A DNA stretch of 64,000 bases from contig JNDT01001808.1 of the NCBI GenBank assembly GCA_000697055.1, positions 1 to 64,000 of the forward strand, given 5' to 3'. The notes beneath the pieces are model-generated. The model made no database searches. It had not been told where the DNA came from and worked only from the letters and a program-made list of their open reading frames with translations. This stretch comes from Saksenaea vasiformis B4078 (lineage: Eukaryota > Mucoromycota > Mucoromycetes > Mucorales > Saksenaeaceae). Made by a program: the position numbers and the translations under genes. Positions 10,185-22,468 of this stretch are shown here, in pieces. Position 1 is the stretch's first letter. Each line of letters opens with the position of its first letter.

Positions 10185-12127
10185 AACCTATCACGCCGTT
10201 ACAATTATACACGTTCGGAACCGCCCCGTTTGTATTCCGCTAAGGTTTATGCTAAGCTAAGCCAAAGGCAAACAGGGAAGTGAAATGAGGTTGGAGGTGT
10301 TCAGTTTTGACAGCATCACCTCTTCGTTAACAGTGTATCCACTTTCAATGTACAGGAGTTACTTCCATTTGTAGCATTTATGGTTTTCTATGTGCACATC
10401 GCCATATATGATAGATTCATGGACAGTGAATGGAATAATCCTTGATGCGACGACGTTCGCTGCTTAAATGATGGGCAAAAAGCGCCATCACAGTCAAGCT
10501 GGTTCGGCACTGAGATCTTGCAGGCTAATGACAGACAAAAGAACACGAATGATAATGGATGTGTATTTCATAAAAGTACATACCGGGGACGTTAAACATA
10601 AACGGAATCGAAGGAAACTGGAAGATTTGTGGGTCCTTTAAGCACCCATCACACATGGTTATCTAACGTAAATGCTGCGGTTGGACATCCAAACTAACAA
10701 AGCAGAGCAGTGAACTAATAATACACCAGCATAGCGCTCTTTGAGTTAATGCATAAACGCCTGCTTCCAACGCAAGATCCAAGAGCATAGCGCAGAAAAA
10801 GGCTACATCCGACGTGAAGTTTATCCGGATCTGCCACTAAACAGTTTAAAGATGGCGCAGAATGATAGTAAACGATCTTGTTATTTTGTAGAACTTGGTA
10901 ACCAAAAAAAAACATGCTGACGCTGCATTTACACAAGGATCAGAAATTGTTCCACTATGTACTACCGATGCACTCGCAGGAAAAAAGTGGTGAATCCATA
11001 GATGAATGTGTTGCTCATTTCATACTGAGGTCTTTTCTCTCCCTATTGTGAGAGTTAGAACGCACGCCAAATACTTGATTCTAGGTAGGGAAATGTTTGC
11101 ATTTGATCAGAAAGAAGACCACGTCTAGTATACCAATTATTACCAAGACAAAATCCTGAGTGTTTTGCCAAGTAAATGGTGAATATCTAATTAAAAATTA
11201 CTATCATGCCATGTGTTAAGAATTAGAGAGGATCGACAGGGAGAAGCTGCTGAGTTAGGGTACATGTAGCAATAAAAATGAATATGTTATATCTGTCAAG
11301 AACAAAGACGACTCCTTTTAAACGCGCAGTATCCATTTTCGATAACTAAGGAAGAGCATCTGCGGATCATGCAGAGATTTTTTTTTGTTGCAGTGTGCAA
11401 GTCATTACACTAATTTCCTTTGCCACCGAATAGATCCTTTATTAAAAACCAATTGTAGTAACATTCTGTATTTATATTCTAAAAAGAAAAAGCGCGGGTT
11501 TGGGCCATGCTTATGACATGTGAGGGTGCATGTCGTACAAATGACGTCTGTCCTCATCCCTTTTTGTACAGGACCAGTTTGTGATGTGGTCAAAACAGTA
11601 CGCAGAAACATCATCATTTGACAAATGCAACGTACGCAAGACAAAAACAAAATGCTAACAAGTACCATGTGGAAAAACAAAATAAATAAAAAAAAAAGAA
11701 ATGAGATGCATCCAGTAGGTATACGAGAGCAATTTTTATTGTTTACTGAATTGGTATTTCTATAAATTTTGCGTCCATAGGAGTCAGTGTAGTGCACTCA
11801 TGTAAAAGAAAAAGAGCTACGTATACTTCCCAACGTGTTTTACATTCGTAAATCCATTTTCAAATCTTTGCACGCCACATGATTGTATGTTGGTCCTCCT
11901 GAATGCAATGCAATATGCTAAAGTTAAAAAAAAAGGAGCACATAGTATGTGGAAAGCGAGGCGAGGAATAGTGGGTTTATTCATGTGATGAAGCACATAG
12001 CAAAAAAAAATGTTAAAAGGTTAATAATAAAAAGTTATTCTGGACTTCCGTAAGATGGGGTCATTTGATGATGGTATAATATTTACATGCGTTGGTAATG
12101 TACAAGAAAGAAAAAGGGAAAAAAAGG
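10185..12127. other. Intergenic region, about 1.9 kb, holding repeat copy A
   Basis: Besides the dispersed repeat at 10465-10905, no gene is recognised. A 130-codon minus frame at 11405-11797 is low-complexity and hydrophobic (Phe-rich from A/T runs) and is not accepted. Confidence 0.45.
10465..10905. repeat. Dispersed repeat, copy A (partner at 60.7 kb)
   Basis: The sequence starting near ATGATGGGCAAAAAGCGCC, through TTCGG..GAGATCTTG.AGGC, AATAA.ACACCAGCA, GAGTTA.TGCATAAA and AGGCTACAT, to GCGCAGAATG, has a clear but diverged counterpart in the same orientation at about 60735-61060. The two copies share many 8-14 base blocks in the same order with indels; copy A carries about 100 extra bases after the first block. 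On the minus strand short conserved frames (for example C-D-G-A-F-x-P-S) suggest a decayed coding or transposon origin. Confidence 0.6.
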
Positions 12128-12917
12128 TTAAAGGGACAAGTCAACACGGTGTTTTAGGACAAAGTTACTGACGTCTTCGTCGTCGACCCAACATCGATAG
12201 TCGATGAGTTTTAGAAATGCGCGTTCCAGCTGGTTAATATCGTTGAGGGTGTAGAGACCTCCGCACATGTCGCATAATCGTCTGTTTGTTAATTTACTGT
12301 GGCAATAAACGTTGGCTGAGTGGAACGAGTAGTAGCGTGACCAAGTGGAAGGTACAGAGGAGAGCAGCCATTGGTTCGTATTGGATGAAGGATACCAAGC
12401 TGTGTCACGTAGCATTTTGCTAGCAAGAAGTATTGATGCGAGAAACAATCGATGACACGTGTCTAAATCAAAGAGAAAAAAAAATAGTTGAGTCAAAACG
12501 CCTCGTTGTAGCCGTAGCATTCATTTATTCTTACCATAACCACCAACTGCATTTCTTGGTAACGCTTCTTTGGCACGATTGAGATAGATCAGGGCGACGA
12601 GAGCTGTCCGTACGTTGATGCCGGCATGGAAGGTGATTTTTTGAATGAAATACACAAGTTCGGGCATCGGATAAGGACCAACGGGTCGTGGACGGTTGTA
12701 ACGAGATGCGACGGGTGGAATCAAGTCGAATACGGTCATGGCCATGAAATCTAAAAACCGTTCAGGTTTGTTAGACCATCAATCGTGTCTCTCTATTGAT
12801 CAAAGTTGTTGGCGCACCAATGAGTACAGAAGGCAAAGGACGTATGGTTGCCACGGTTTGTTTTCTTGATGGATTACTCGTGGTGTTGGCGGTAGATGGT
12901 GTGCTGGAATAAATCAT
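12128..12917 (-). CDS. Cyclin-domain protein (Pho85-cyclin-like)
   Basis: Three exons: 12917-12818, 12750-12535, 12462-12128; introns 67 and 72 bp; 216 aa. A 35-residue Ser/Thr-rich head is followed by a cyclin box: MPELVYFIQKIT, VRTALVALIYLNRAK, CHRLFLASILLASKMLRDTAW, then the helix LERAFLKLIDYRCWV. These helices match the fungal Pcl/Pho80-type cyclin fold, in which the CHRLFLASILLASK helix binds the kinase. The first intron uses GTGCGC as donor; the alternative GTCTAA donor would leave an intron of only 27 bp, so it was rejected. Likely partner is a Pho85/CDK5-type kinase controlling growth or nutrient response; the exact subgroup is not certain. It is tandem with the sugar transporter on the same strand. 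Confidence 0.8.
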
Positions 12918-14091
12918 AATAATAATAATAAAATAATTATAGCAATAATATAAATTGAAAGAGAAGAAGAAAAGAAAAGGGGAATGAAACATATATATAT
13001 GTGTGTCTTTTTTTTTCATTGTTTTACGGGAGTTGTTCGTTGCAACAACAAAAAAAAGAGCTCCTTTTTCTTATCAGTTTGCCTTTTTTATTGTTTTTGT
13101 TTTTCTTTTCCTACACTGTCGATCGGATTACATTCCGAAGACACCTATTTTAGCTGACGACTTTTCTTTCGTTTCTTTATAGCAAACTGTCCGTTGATTA
13201 ATAAACGAGAAAACGTGTTCTTATTCCAAAGTTATCTATCCGAACAATACAAGAAACATTGAAAGAAGAAGAATAATAATAATAAGCAACCGAATAAAAA
13301 GAACAAAACAAAAACAAATGATGAATGGGTTCATGACACTGACAAACGCCTCATTCTTGTTGAAATCATGTGTATCTTTCGACGCCCTATCGGATTATCC
13401 TTATATGGTGATGCGTATTTCCAAATCTTGACGAGGCATTGTATTCCGCCAAAGAGATGAAACTCTCTTCGGTTATGCTTTCCGTGCACTGAAATGCTTC
13501 CGAAGTAGAGTGTGCCACAACCCGGTAGCAAAAAGGTCATTCATACCTTTCAAAGGCACGTTCAAATTAGGAAGTTATGCATCAAATGAAGGATGATCAA
13601 CAACCTACAGCATTATCTGACCAACCAAGTTAATTTAATCGAAAAAGTTACAACTCTCTTTATTTTGACGACATGCAGTATGCTTGAATATCGGCCGTGG
13701 CATCAGACCACATTAGAAGCACCAAAGACACCGTCACATAACGAGAAGGGCGCAGCATTACAGCCTACCAACCAACCAACTTCGATTTTGCCCGAGATAG
13801 TTTGCTGTTACCCAAAGATCAAGGAAGGAACCGCTACAGGTCTTGACAACAAAGCGCATGGCATAGAATGGAGCAGTAAAAACCGTACGTCATTATGCAC
13901 TTTTTTTTATAACTTGATTGTTCCTCACCTCGTTTTCATAGAAGCTTCCCAGGTGGTTAAATCAAAATGGTAAACTTGCATAACATTAGGACAAAATACA
14001 TAGAAGTAAGAGAAGATAAGAAGAAAAAAAACGTCGCCGGAGAGAGGTGGAACAACAAATTTGACCAAAAGAGATGTACAAAAGGGATGGA
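12918..14091. other. Intergenic region between cyclin and sugar transporter genes
   Basis: Upstream of the cyclin gene is a run of ATA/ATAATA (12920-12950) and long T/A tracts. A 126-codon plus frame at 13593-13973 and a 69-codon minus frame at 13331-13540 show no motif or splice support. Nothing else recognised. Confidence 0.4.
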
Positions 14092-16655
14092 TCAATTATT
14101 GGATACTACATCGGCTGTAGCTTCGGGATGGCTACAGCGTTTACTGGTGTCGCTGGTGCTGGTGCTGTTGCGGTCGTCGCCGTCAATGGTACTCTTTGTG
14201 CTATTTTTTACACTGCTGGGAACTGCAACGTTGCTAGTGTCTTTCAGTTCGTGCTCCTCCTGATGATGCATGGTTATGTCGCGTTCTCCCTTTTCCAAGT
14301 GAAGATCCTGATGAGGTTCAAATGATCGAACAACAGAGTGCGGTCCTGAAATGAAGCCTCCCACATCGATTTGTCCCATCGATGGAGGATTTCGTGCTAA
14401 CCGTTCTCGTTTATCTCTGTACCGAATCTGTTCAAGATGCAGTAACGCTTCGGCAGCTGTTGCTGGATGATGTGCACCAGGCCGTTGATCGAGTAATGCA
14501 CCACTGAACAAAAGGTTGATCTCTTCCAGTGATCGACCCTGCAGAACTCCCTCGAATCAGTATTCCTTGACGCATATTGCATTTCTTGATAATTTACCCG
14601 TGTTTCTGGAAAATACATTCGTACAACCCAGGCCATGAGAAAGCACAGACTGCCAAAGAACACATACGTCCCCCAACGAATATGCTTAAACATTACAGGC
14701 GAAATTAAGGTAACAGCCGCATTAAAAAGATAACTGGACGATGTAGTGACACCCATTGCATTGGCCCGCAAAAGCTGCGGATAGATCTCCGCAGGATACA
14801 GCCACCCAACTGGACCCCTGCTTCCAAGTGATCAGAAAAACGGATGAACCTCTCGTCTTCCTGCACTTACCAACTAAGCGCAAAAAATGTAATAAAGATA
14901 CACAAAAGGACAAGCACAGAATAGGCTGCTGCTGTTTTCGTGATGTAGAGATCGGGTGTCAAACCCTCGACGCCCTCAAAATCATGTGGACCATGGTAGA
15001 CACCTAGGACTGCTGCAATGGTAAACATGCATACGGCCATACATACTGCACCAATCGACAAGATCAGCCGACGGTCCCATCTATCAACCTTGGGATGCAA
15101 AAAAAAAAAAAAAATTAAGCACCGTCCGAGCTTCGCATAAGAGAGAGAGAGAGCCACTTACAAAAAAATAAACAGGTATAGAAGCCAGGAAATTCACAGT
15201 TCCACCAATGCTGTTGCCTACAAGGGCTGAGTACGTCCTCTCAAATCCCGCTGATTCCAGGATGTGTGGCAGATAAAATCTAAATGAAAAAAGTTAACTT
15301 AGCCATTGTTCTGAAAATTTGAGCGTGCGTACAAAAGTGCATTCATCCCTGTTAGCTGCGTAAAGGTATGTGCTGTAATTCCCAGCATTGTTCGTGTACG
15401 ATTGTTCTCTGTCCCTTTTTTGAGCAGTGTTGTGAACGTCTTTGGACAGATGCGTTTGTCAAAGTTCACGTCCTGCACGATGCCGGTGTATTCCATTTGA
15501 ATTTCCATGTTCGTTTCGCCTCGACAACTGCGTAACTTGGTAAGAATCCGCAAAGCTTCGTCGTAACGTTCACGGTAAATCAACCAACGAGGACTAGATC
15601 CACTATGAGCTACAAGCAAGCTATTTTCTCCTTGTTCTCTACCTTTCGGGAATCAAAGATAGACCAATCAGCATGATACCTCCAGGGATCATCTGAATGC
15701 CCACTGGCACCCTGTTTTTTTTTTCTTCCTTTTTTAATTTTATGATTCTATTTCAGCATGCCTAGAGTGCACTTGCCTCCAAGCGAGTCCTTGGCCCAGG
15801 TGAAACGTACCGTAGCCCACCCAAAAAGCAATACAAAAGCCCATTGTGACGCCAATCTGATACATGGTGATCATTCGTCCACGATTATCACCAAGCGACA
15901 ATTCACTCTGATCTATTAAGCTGTTAGTACACCACTCCCTTTCTATCTGGACACGCACATAATGGGATAAGCATGCTGTAAATCCTAAACAACTTGTCAA
16001 TGGTTCAAGTAGCGTAAGACAGTTTAGGGCTTACCCGGCCGCGACGCCTGTAAGAATTCGGCCTATTAAGAACATGGCAAGATTGGTGCTCACCACCATA
16101 AGTAAAGTTCCAATAATATGAATCATGGATGCAATATAAAAAACAGGTTTTCTCCCCAAGCCGTCCACTACGAATCCTGCCAGCTTTTTTTTTTCTCGCT
16201 AGATCAGTCATTTTATACTTGTTTCATTGGTAATTTTTTTTACCAGTGATGCGAAGAAGGAAGACGCCAGAGATACTGAGATCATTGCGAGAGAGACACG
16301 ATCATCGACATACTCAATACCAAACTTTTCTTGAAAAGAAGGTACGCCTATACATGCTGTAATGACACCCGTGTCATACCTAAAATACTCCATATAAATC
16401 ATTGAAATTCATGGGTATGATTCGGCCCTTACCCGTACTATGAGGAACAATAAAAAAATTGGTATGTTTTTTGTCAGTATAAGGAAAATATATATATATA
16501 TATATATTTAAATACCATTAGACCACCGAGGGATACAAAACTAAACAAGAAATTAGTATTTCGCCAAGACATAATATATCAAAACAAATAGCGCAAAAAA
16601 CATACCCGCATATACAATGTAGTCGTAACTGTGGTGGTATCCTAATGTCCCACAT
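14092..16655 (-). CDS. MFS sugar (hexose) transporter, 13 exons, with a 5-nt micro-exon
   Basis: Exons on the minus strand: 16655-16606, 16540-16516, 16437-16433, 16379-16244, 16183-16035, 15984-15959, 15912-15777, 15711-15643, 15602-15333, 15279-15162, 15088-14871, 14817-14598, 14538-14092; 622 aa, all phases consistent. Family marks: GYDTGVI in TM1, DGLGRKP between TM2 and TM3, PLYQSEL and NRGRM after TM4, IPESGSSPRWL after TM6, QLTGMNALLFYLP in TM7, DRWDRR in loop 8-9, WGPVGWLYPAEI in TM10, PETRGRSLEEI after TM12. This is the sugar porter family, a plasma-membrane proton or facilitated hexose carrier. The C-terminal 110 residues are a polar cytosolic tail rich in His and Ser/Thr. The intron 15712-15776 has a GC donor (AG|GCAAGT). 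The intron 15913-15958 has a perfect TACTAAC branch site. First exon and start are supported by frame but less certain. Confidence 0.92.
16433..16437 (-). other. 5-nucleotide micro-exon (TACGG) of the sugar transporter
   Basis: On the minus strand, TACGG sits between a clear acceptor (CCTCATAG) and a clear donor (GTAAGG). Joining it restores LMYGYDTGVIT, the conserved TM1 motif; leaving it out destroys both frame and motif. Flanking introns are 78 and 53 bp, normal for this locus. Confidence 0.8.
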
Positions 16656-19486
16656 GTGGTCTCCGTAATGCTCTCCCCGTTGGATGAAATGGACTATCGA
16701 TCAAAAGTCGTTTGCAAACTACGTAATGTTGTTATAGAGAATGGGAAAAAGAATCAACGAAATAGCTGAATTCTTTCGGAATTCTTTTACAGATGGTGAA
16801 GAAAAAAAGAAATAAATAGGGCGGGCTTTCTGATGGGTGACCAATGGAAATCGGGTGAAGAATTAAATGGAGAGGGCGGTGAAGAACATGTCGTGCTTCG
16901 TTGGACAGTGCGCTAGGTTATCTGGATTCACCAACAGAAGCTTTGTCGTCACAGCAGATGGGGGCTGCATGACAAAGTTTCCGGTTCGAACTGAACATAT
17001 CGGATCGTAAAAAGTGCTTCCGGACCATCAACAAATGACTGAGCTTATTTTTTTTTTGATCCTGAAACGGTCGAGTAGAGTATGTCAGCATATCTTGATG
17101 CTCACTTCAGTTGAGAAAGCGACATGCTTGATGCTCGGCCATATTGAAACAGTTGTATGGAGGGAATCTTTTCCATAGCCCATAGCGCGTACGAGTAGTT
17201 TCTACGTCTTCGTCTTCCTAAGTCTCCATCTTGATGAACCCAAACATGTCGTACAGTTACTGCTCGCTTCGACATGGATAGGGTAATATGGAAGCATTGT
17301 AATTGTAATAAGTAAATAGGTGCCTTTTTTTTTCTTTTCCTTTTCCTGATGATAACTCGAGAGCACGGTTTTTTTATCTTATTTTTATAGACGAAAGACA
17401 AACGGCCAAGGAATTTTATTCAAACAATCCTCGGCCAGAAAGCGGCAATGACGACAGCGACAGTAGTAGATCACCGGGATCCGCGTCGTGGTGCTTAGCA
17501 ATCGACTGTCGACAATTGTTCGACGACGACTCGTATATCGTCACGAACAACCGTGAGAATTAAAACACTACGAACAAATAAGGAAGATGTACACACGAGC
17601 TTTAGCTGAGATGAAGTCTCGATGACCTGATGGCTACAATTTAGGGTCTGACTAAGCGTCGTTTCCAGACCAGTCAGTGAAAAGGTGCCATTTATTTCAT
17701 CTAACTTTTTTCCACGCATATGACAGGCTTCATGCGATTAAAGATCGCTTTACAATGTTAAGTCTGTCAATCAAGCATATGCATCACGTTACATTCTCCC
17801 TGCTTATGAACCAGACGCGTCAAAGATTCCATAACACTACTTTATCTCAACATGATATAGATTGAAATGTGCACTCAACAAGTGTTTTATAGCTGTAAAT
17901 AAACAATATACTTTATTCTTTTTTGCAAATAGCCATTCCTATTCCTACAGGATGTAACTTTACCTACAAGAGAGAAAGAAAATATTGTTTAGCTCAAAGC
18001 CACAACACATCCTTTTGCTCCCAAAAACACTCTTTTGAATGGTCACAGTCATCAGATATCATACGGTGGGTATGTTTGATCTCATAAGCCTACTCCTCCT
18101 GGCTTCTGAAGTAGCAAATATATAAAATAACACTCATCCTTTACACCTGTGACCATTCTCCACACAAAAAAAAAATCAGAAAGTATAATTACCTTATTGC
18201 ACGCGTAAATAAAACAAGTAAAAGAAACAGGCTTATCATTTTACGACGAAAAGAAATTTTTTTATAGGTTCTGTAAATTTCTTCAGTCACGCGTTGCGGA
18301 GTGTGGCGGACCTTCAACGCGTAATTTTTCTTCCTTCACCAAAGATCAAGTGGCACCACAACGAGACACTCCAGCCCACAAATATTATGCAAAACCACAT
18401 AGGATCTCAATGGCTCCATCGTTTAAAACAACCGGAGCTCCATACTCCAAGACTCAAGTTCTAATCAGCATCTCTCTCTAACGAACGCACCTGGCATTAT
18501 ATTCCATCAATTCTCGGGGAGGGAGTGCTCTTTTCACGCATATGTGTGACCCATCGTGGCGCAAACGCGTCAAAAGATACGTGACACCAAAGCCTGAAAT
18601 GTAAAATGAAAATCAGTGAGTGACGAGATGTCACAAAGATGTCAAGTTGGGAAGGTGTAACTCGGTGGATATTGGAGGGGGGAGACCTGCTCAAGGCTGT
18701 CATTAAAGTTGATACCACTGCTGGTGATAGCAGTCGTATGCCTTCATGAAACGCCTTGAATACAAGAGGGCTGACTCCAGCCTGATCTCCCTTTTTTGAT
18801 CCAATCGAGAGGTATTGGCCAAAGTGCTTGTGTCGGAAAAAGGCATCTTTGAAAACAAGGAGAAAGATGGGAAATTGGACGGCAGTTCCATAAGAATGGT
18901 ACGGCTACCATTGACACACCTTCTCCGCGTACATGTCTATCTGCTTTATTCGTTGCTGAAACCTGATTACACGATCCCCTTCCTTCGTTTAGACAAAGTC
19001 TACTCGTTTCACTTTTTTTTTGAACCAATCCACCAATGCGATTGGTAAGCTGATCATCGACATTGAACCATGTTCTTCTCACGCTTCCTTCTATTTTTGA
19101 CTAAAGCTCTTCGATTCGATTCAAAAAAAAACCGGTAGAGAATAAAAGTCCTTCCGTCGCCCGACTTCTTAAGTCTTCTATATTCTGAAATTGTTAGATC
19201 TGCTCTCTTCGCTAGACAAATATAGCTGTTGTCTAAACACGTGTCCCTATTTTATCGGCATAAGCCCAATGCTATGCGGTCGAGTTCAGTGTGTGCCTTG
19301 AATGCGACAGCGGGGAGCGTCGGAGCTGAGGGAGATCCTTTTTGTTTGACTTTCTTGTTCTCATTGGCCGATCATCTCCGTTCAAATCAGCGACCTCGTT
19401 TTTTTAATCTCATCGGCTGAAATCTAGTCTCCGGATCTCGTTAAATAACCCCAGCACTTTTTTCTTTTCCCACTCGCACCGCAACT
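16656..19486. other. Intergenic region, about 2.8 kb, divergent promoters
   Basis: Separates the sugar transporter (left) from kynureninase (right). Several 60-110 codon frames (17100-17870, 18500-19080) lack motifs. T-rich tracts precede the kynureninase start. No RNA gene recognised. Confidence 0.4.
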
Positions 19487-21319
19487 ATGCTTGTCGATAT
19501 TGCATCTCAGAAAGGTTTTGAAATAACGTCTGCTGAATTTGCAGAGGTATTAGATAAGGAAGATACACTTGCAAAATACAGACAAGAGTTCTGTATTCCT
19601 CTTCGTCGGCAAGTTTCGGGAGATAAACCTGTTATCGGTGAGTTGATCATGTCTACGGGACAACGGCAGCGAACTAATCATTGGTTGAACAGAAAGCGAT
19701 TCAGATTTGGACCAACCATGTACCTATCTTTGCGGTAATTCATTGGGATTATTGCCGAAGAGATCGCGTGAACTAGTCATGCAAGAATTTGATGTCTGGG
19801 GCACCCGGTAAGGATGATTCTCCTCCTCCTTCTCCTCCTTCTCATCCAGGTACACACGCATGTTCAACTTTATCAACTTCTTTTGATTCTAGGGGAGTCG
19901 AGGGTCATTGGAATCATACTTATGGACGTCCTTGGGTTACCATTGACGAGGTTGTTAAGGAACCTCTTGCTCATCTTGTTGGTAAGGAACAGGGAAGAAA
20001 AAACGAAAGGAAAAAAAAATAAGGTTGTGGGGGTAGATAGTAATGTTTTTTTTTTAATTTTAGGCGCCAAACCAATGGAAGTAACGGCAATGAATACATT
20101 GACGTCTAACCTTCACGCCATGTTGGTTACATTTTACCGTCCCACATCCGAGCGTTTCAAGATTTTGATTGAACAAAAGGCATTTCCTTCTGACCACGTT
20201 CGTAGCCATGTTTTCTTTTTTAGCGTAACCCAATTATAATTTTCTCACGCTTTTTATTCTTTTTTCTTAGTACGCCGTGTCTTCGCATATCCAGTCACGC
20301 GGCATCGATCCTTCCGTTGGTCTTCTCACGGTTGGTCCTCGGCCTGGTGAGAGTACCCTCCGTACAGAAGACATCATTGACACCATCCGCAAGAACAAGG
20401 ATATCGCTGTGGTGTTGTTGAGTGGTGTCCAGTATTATACTGGCCAGTGCTTCGAGATGGAAAAGATCACAAAGGCTGGTCATGAAGAGGTAAAGCTAAA
20501 AAAAAGATAAATAAATGAATCTCCGCGATGTTAACGTTGTTTACAGGGATGTATTGTTGGATGGGATTTGGCACATGCTGTAGGAAACGTGCCATTACGT
20601 TTACATGACTGGCATGTTGATTTTGCATGCTGGTGTTCTTACAAGTACCTGAACTCTGGAGCAGGTGGTATTGCTGGTCTATTTATTCATGAGAAATATG
20701 CCAAAGACTTTGGTAAACCAAGGTAAATGAATTAAAAGACTGTTTATGAGATTTGTTATCTGAATAGTGAATGTTGATTAGGTTGGCTGGTTGGTGGGGT
20801 AACGATAAGTCGAATCGTTTTGAAATGTCACCTGGTAAGTCATTGTCATGCCGACGCCAGACCCGAAAATAACTATAAAAAAAAACATGTGCAGAATTTA
20901 AACCAAGTGAGGGAGCATCTGGATATCAAGTCAGTAATCCTAGCATTTTGACGACAGTTTCATTGTTGGGATCACTTCAGATCTTTGAGGAAGCGGGTCT
21001 AGACAATCTGAGAAAGAAATCGGTGTTGTTGACAGGTTATTTAGAACTGTTGTTGATTACAGTTCTTGATAAGTATGTACAAGCTGGTACGATCCGTATT
21101 CTCACACCGAATGAGCCTGAGCAACGTGGTTGTCAGTTGTCATTGGAATTCCCTGAGCGTATGATGGAAGTGTTTAATCATCTTCAAGCCCGAGGAGTCA
21201 TCTGTGATGAACGGAAGCCGACAGTTATCCGAGTAGCACCAACGCCACTTTATAATACATTTATGGATGTTCATCGATTTGTGTTTACTCTCAAAGATAT
21301 TTTAGATATCATGTTTTAA
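19487..21319 (+). CDS. BNA5: Kynureninase (L-kynurenine hydrolase)
   Basis: Eight exons: 19487-19637, 19693-19807, 19893-19981, 20064-20197, 20271-20489, 20547-20722, 20782-20834, 20895-21319; 453 aa, the usual length. It is a PLP enzyme that cuts L-kynurenine to anthranilate and alanine, or 3-hydroxykynurenine to 3-hydroxyanthranilate, in the cytosolic NAD de novo / tryptophan-degradation path. Visible marks: [14 protein letters not shown] and FDVWGTRGVEGHW near the N-terminus, [20 protein letters not shown] with the PLP-binding Asp, and [11 protein letters not shown], where Lys about 269 forms the Schiff base, followed by GWWGND. One donor (after residue 163) is GTTCGT instead of GTAAGT. 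Convergent with a Zn2Cys6 gene 270 bp downstream. Confidence 0.96.
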
Positions 21320-21589
21320 GTTGAAACAACTGGACAATAAACATACATGTTTTCGTTTGTTCGTTCGTTCGTATTTATTTTACACAATGATTTCTTTTTT
21401 CTTTAAAAAATTCTACTACTGTATGTAACAAAAACTCTTTCTTATTATTTAATTCTTCAAAAGCTTTTCTTTTTTTTTTCCAAAAAAAAAAAAACAAAGA
21501 GAAGGGGGGAAGGGGCATAAAAACAAAAACAAAAAAAATAAAAATAAAAATAAAAATAAAATAAAATAAAAAGGATGTTTCATCATAAT

Positions 21590-22165
21590 TCATCGGTTGG
21601 CGTGTTTGGCCCGATCATTGTCGCGTGTATCATTATCTCCGTAAGACAGATAATGCGGATACGGAAGACTCCGAGGTTCATGTTTGATATCAGGTTGTTG
21701 TTGCTGCGAATAAGCCGGTGATGGTGCCGAAAGGTTATGAATAGATGGAAGCCTAAGATCACTAGAGGATGATGTTGGTTGTTGTTGTGGTGGTGGCGGT
21801 GGTAACTGCGCTGGTGAAGGAGGTGATACAGGAGAGGAGGATAATGACTTGTCCTGGTTCAAGAAGTTATTAACCGCCACCGGGTCAAGATCGGCTGCTG
21901 CAATATGTGATTGTAATATAGTTCGAAGCATATCTTCAATGGCTTTAAGACGCTCTTCAATAGCCTCCAGGGCTGCTTTACTATGAGCGTTTCGTTTATC
22001 GTCGGCGTTGGATGAAGGGTACACACATGGAACCGCTGACTTTTCACAGTTACGACAAGGGTGTTCCCCATTACATTTCGTTTTCTTGCGTCGACATTCA
22101 CCACAGGCACTGACAATCTTCGCACGTTTTCTTCGAGTTTCGGGTGTATGTTCGTCTGCAGGCAT
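21590..22165 (-). CDS. Small Zn2Cys6 transcription factor
   Basis: Single exon, 191 aa, ATG at 22165. Residues about 20-48 form the binuclear zinc cluster C-x2-C-x6-C-x5-C-x2-C-x6-C, beginning ACGECRRKKTKC and ending AVPC. A short helical linker (AALEAIEERLKAIEDMLRTIL, about residues 64-84) is a likely coiled-coil dimeriser. The rest is Pro, Ser and Gln rich (PPPPPQQQP, YSQQQQP), typical of activation regions. There is no fungal-specific middle homology domain, so this is short for the family. Target genes are unknown. It lies tandem with another Zn2Cys6 gene on the same strand and convergent with kynureninase. Confidence 0.88.
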   Translation of the reverse strand: MPADEHTPETRRKRAKIVSACGECRRKKTKCNGEHPCRNCEKSAVPCVYPSSNADDKRNAHSKAALEAIEERLKAIEDMLRTILQSHIAAADLDPVAVNNFLNQDKSLSSSPVSPPSPAQLPPPPPQQQPTSSSSDLRLPSIHNLSAPSPAYSQQQQPDIKHEPRSLPYPHYLSYGDNDTRDNDRAKHANR

Positions 22166-22249
22166 TAAAGAAGATATAAATAAAGGAATAGAAGAAAAAA
22201 AAAAGAAGAAGTATGAAAGTGTATGAGAGGGTGTTGTGTGTTCGTTTTT

Positions 22250-22257
<8 letters not shown>

Positions 22258-22287
<30 letters not shown>
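22258..22287. repeat. (GA)n microsatellite
   Basis: About 14 GA units within the 303-bp gap between the two Zn2Cys6 genes, next to A-rich tracts. The rest of that gap holds no recognised gene. Confidence 0.9.
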
Positions 22288-22292
<5 letters not shown>

Positions 22293-22468
22293 GAAAGAAA
22301 GGGTCAGTCGGAAGGGGAAAAAGAAAAAAAAGTTAAAAAAAAAGGAAGCCAAGAGGGACGGTGATTGGACGGATCAGTCCGGGATTTGGGGAAGAATGGT
22401 TATGGAAGGGAGATACCGAGCTAATCACCCTTCCCCCCTCTTTTTTACACAGCCCGCAAGCGTCTTTT

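Noticed and set aside
11405..11797. 130-codon minus frame, hydrophobic
   Set aside because: Phe/Leu runs come from A-tracts on the plus strand; no motif, no splice partners.
12751..12777. 27-bp intron alternative (GTCTAA donor) in the cyclin gene
   Set aside because: Too short for splicing; the GTGCGC donor gives a 67-bp intron in frame.
13593..13973. 126-codon plus frame
   Set aside because: No domain, irregular composition, no conserved neighbours; treated as chance.
16975..17000. GGTTCGAACTG-like tRNA B box
   Set aside because: No matching A box, acceptor stem or cloverleaf could be drawn around it.
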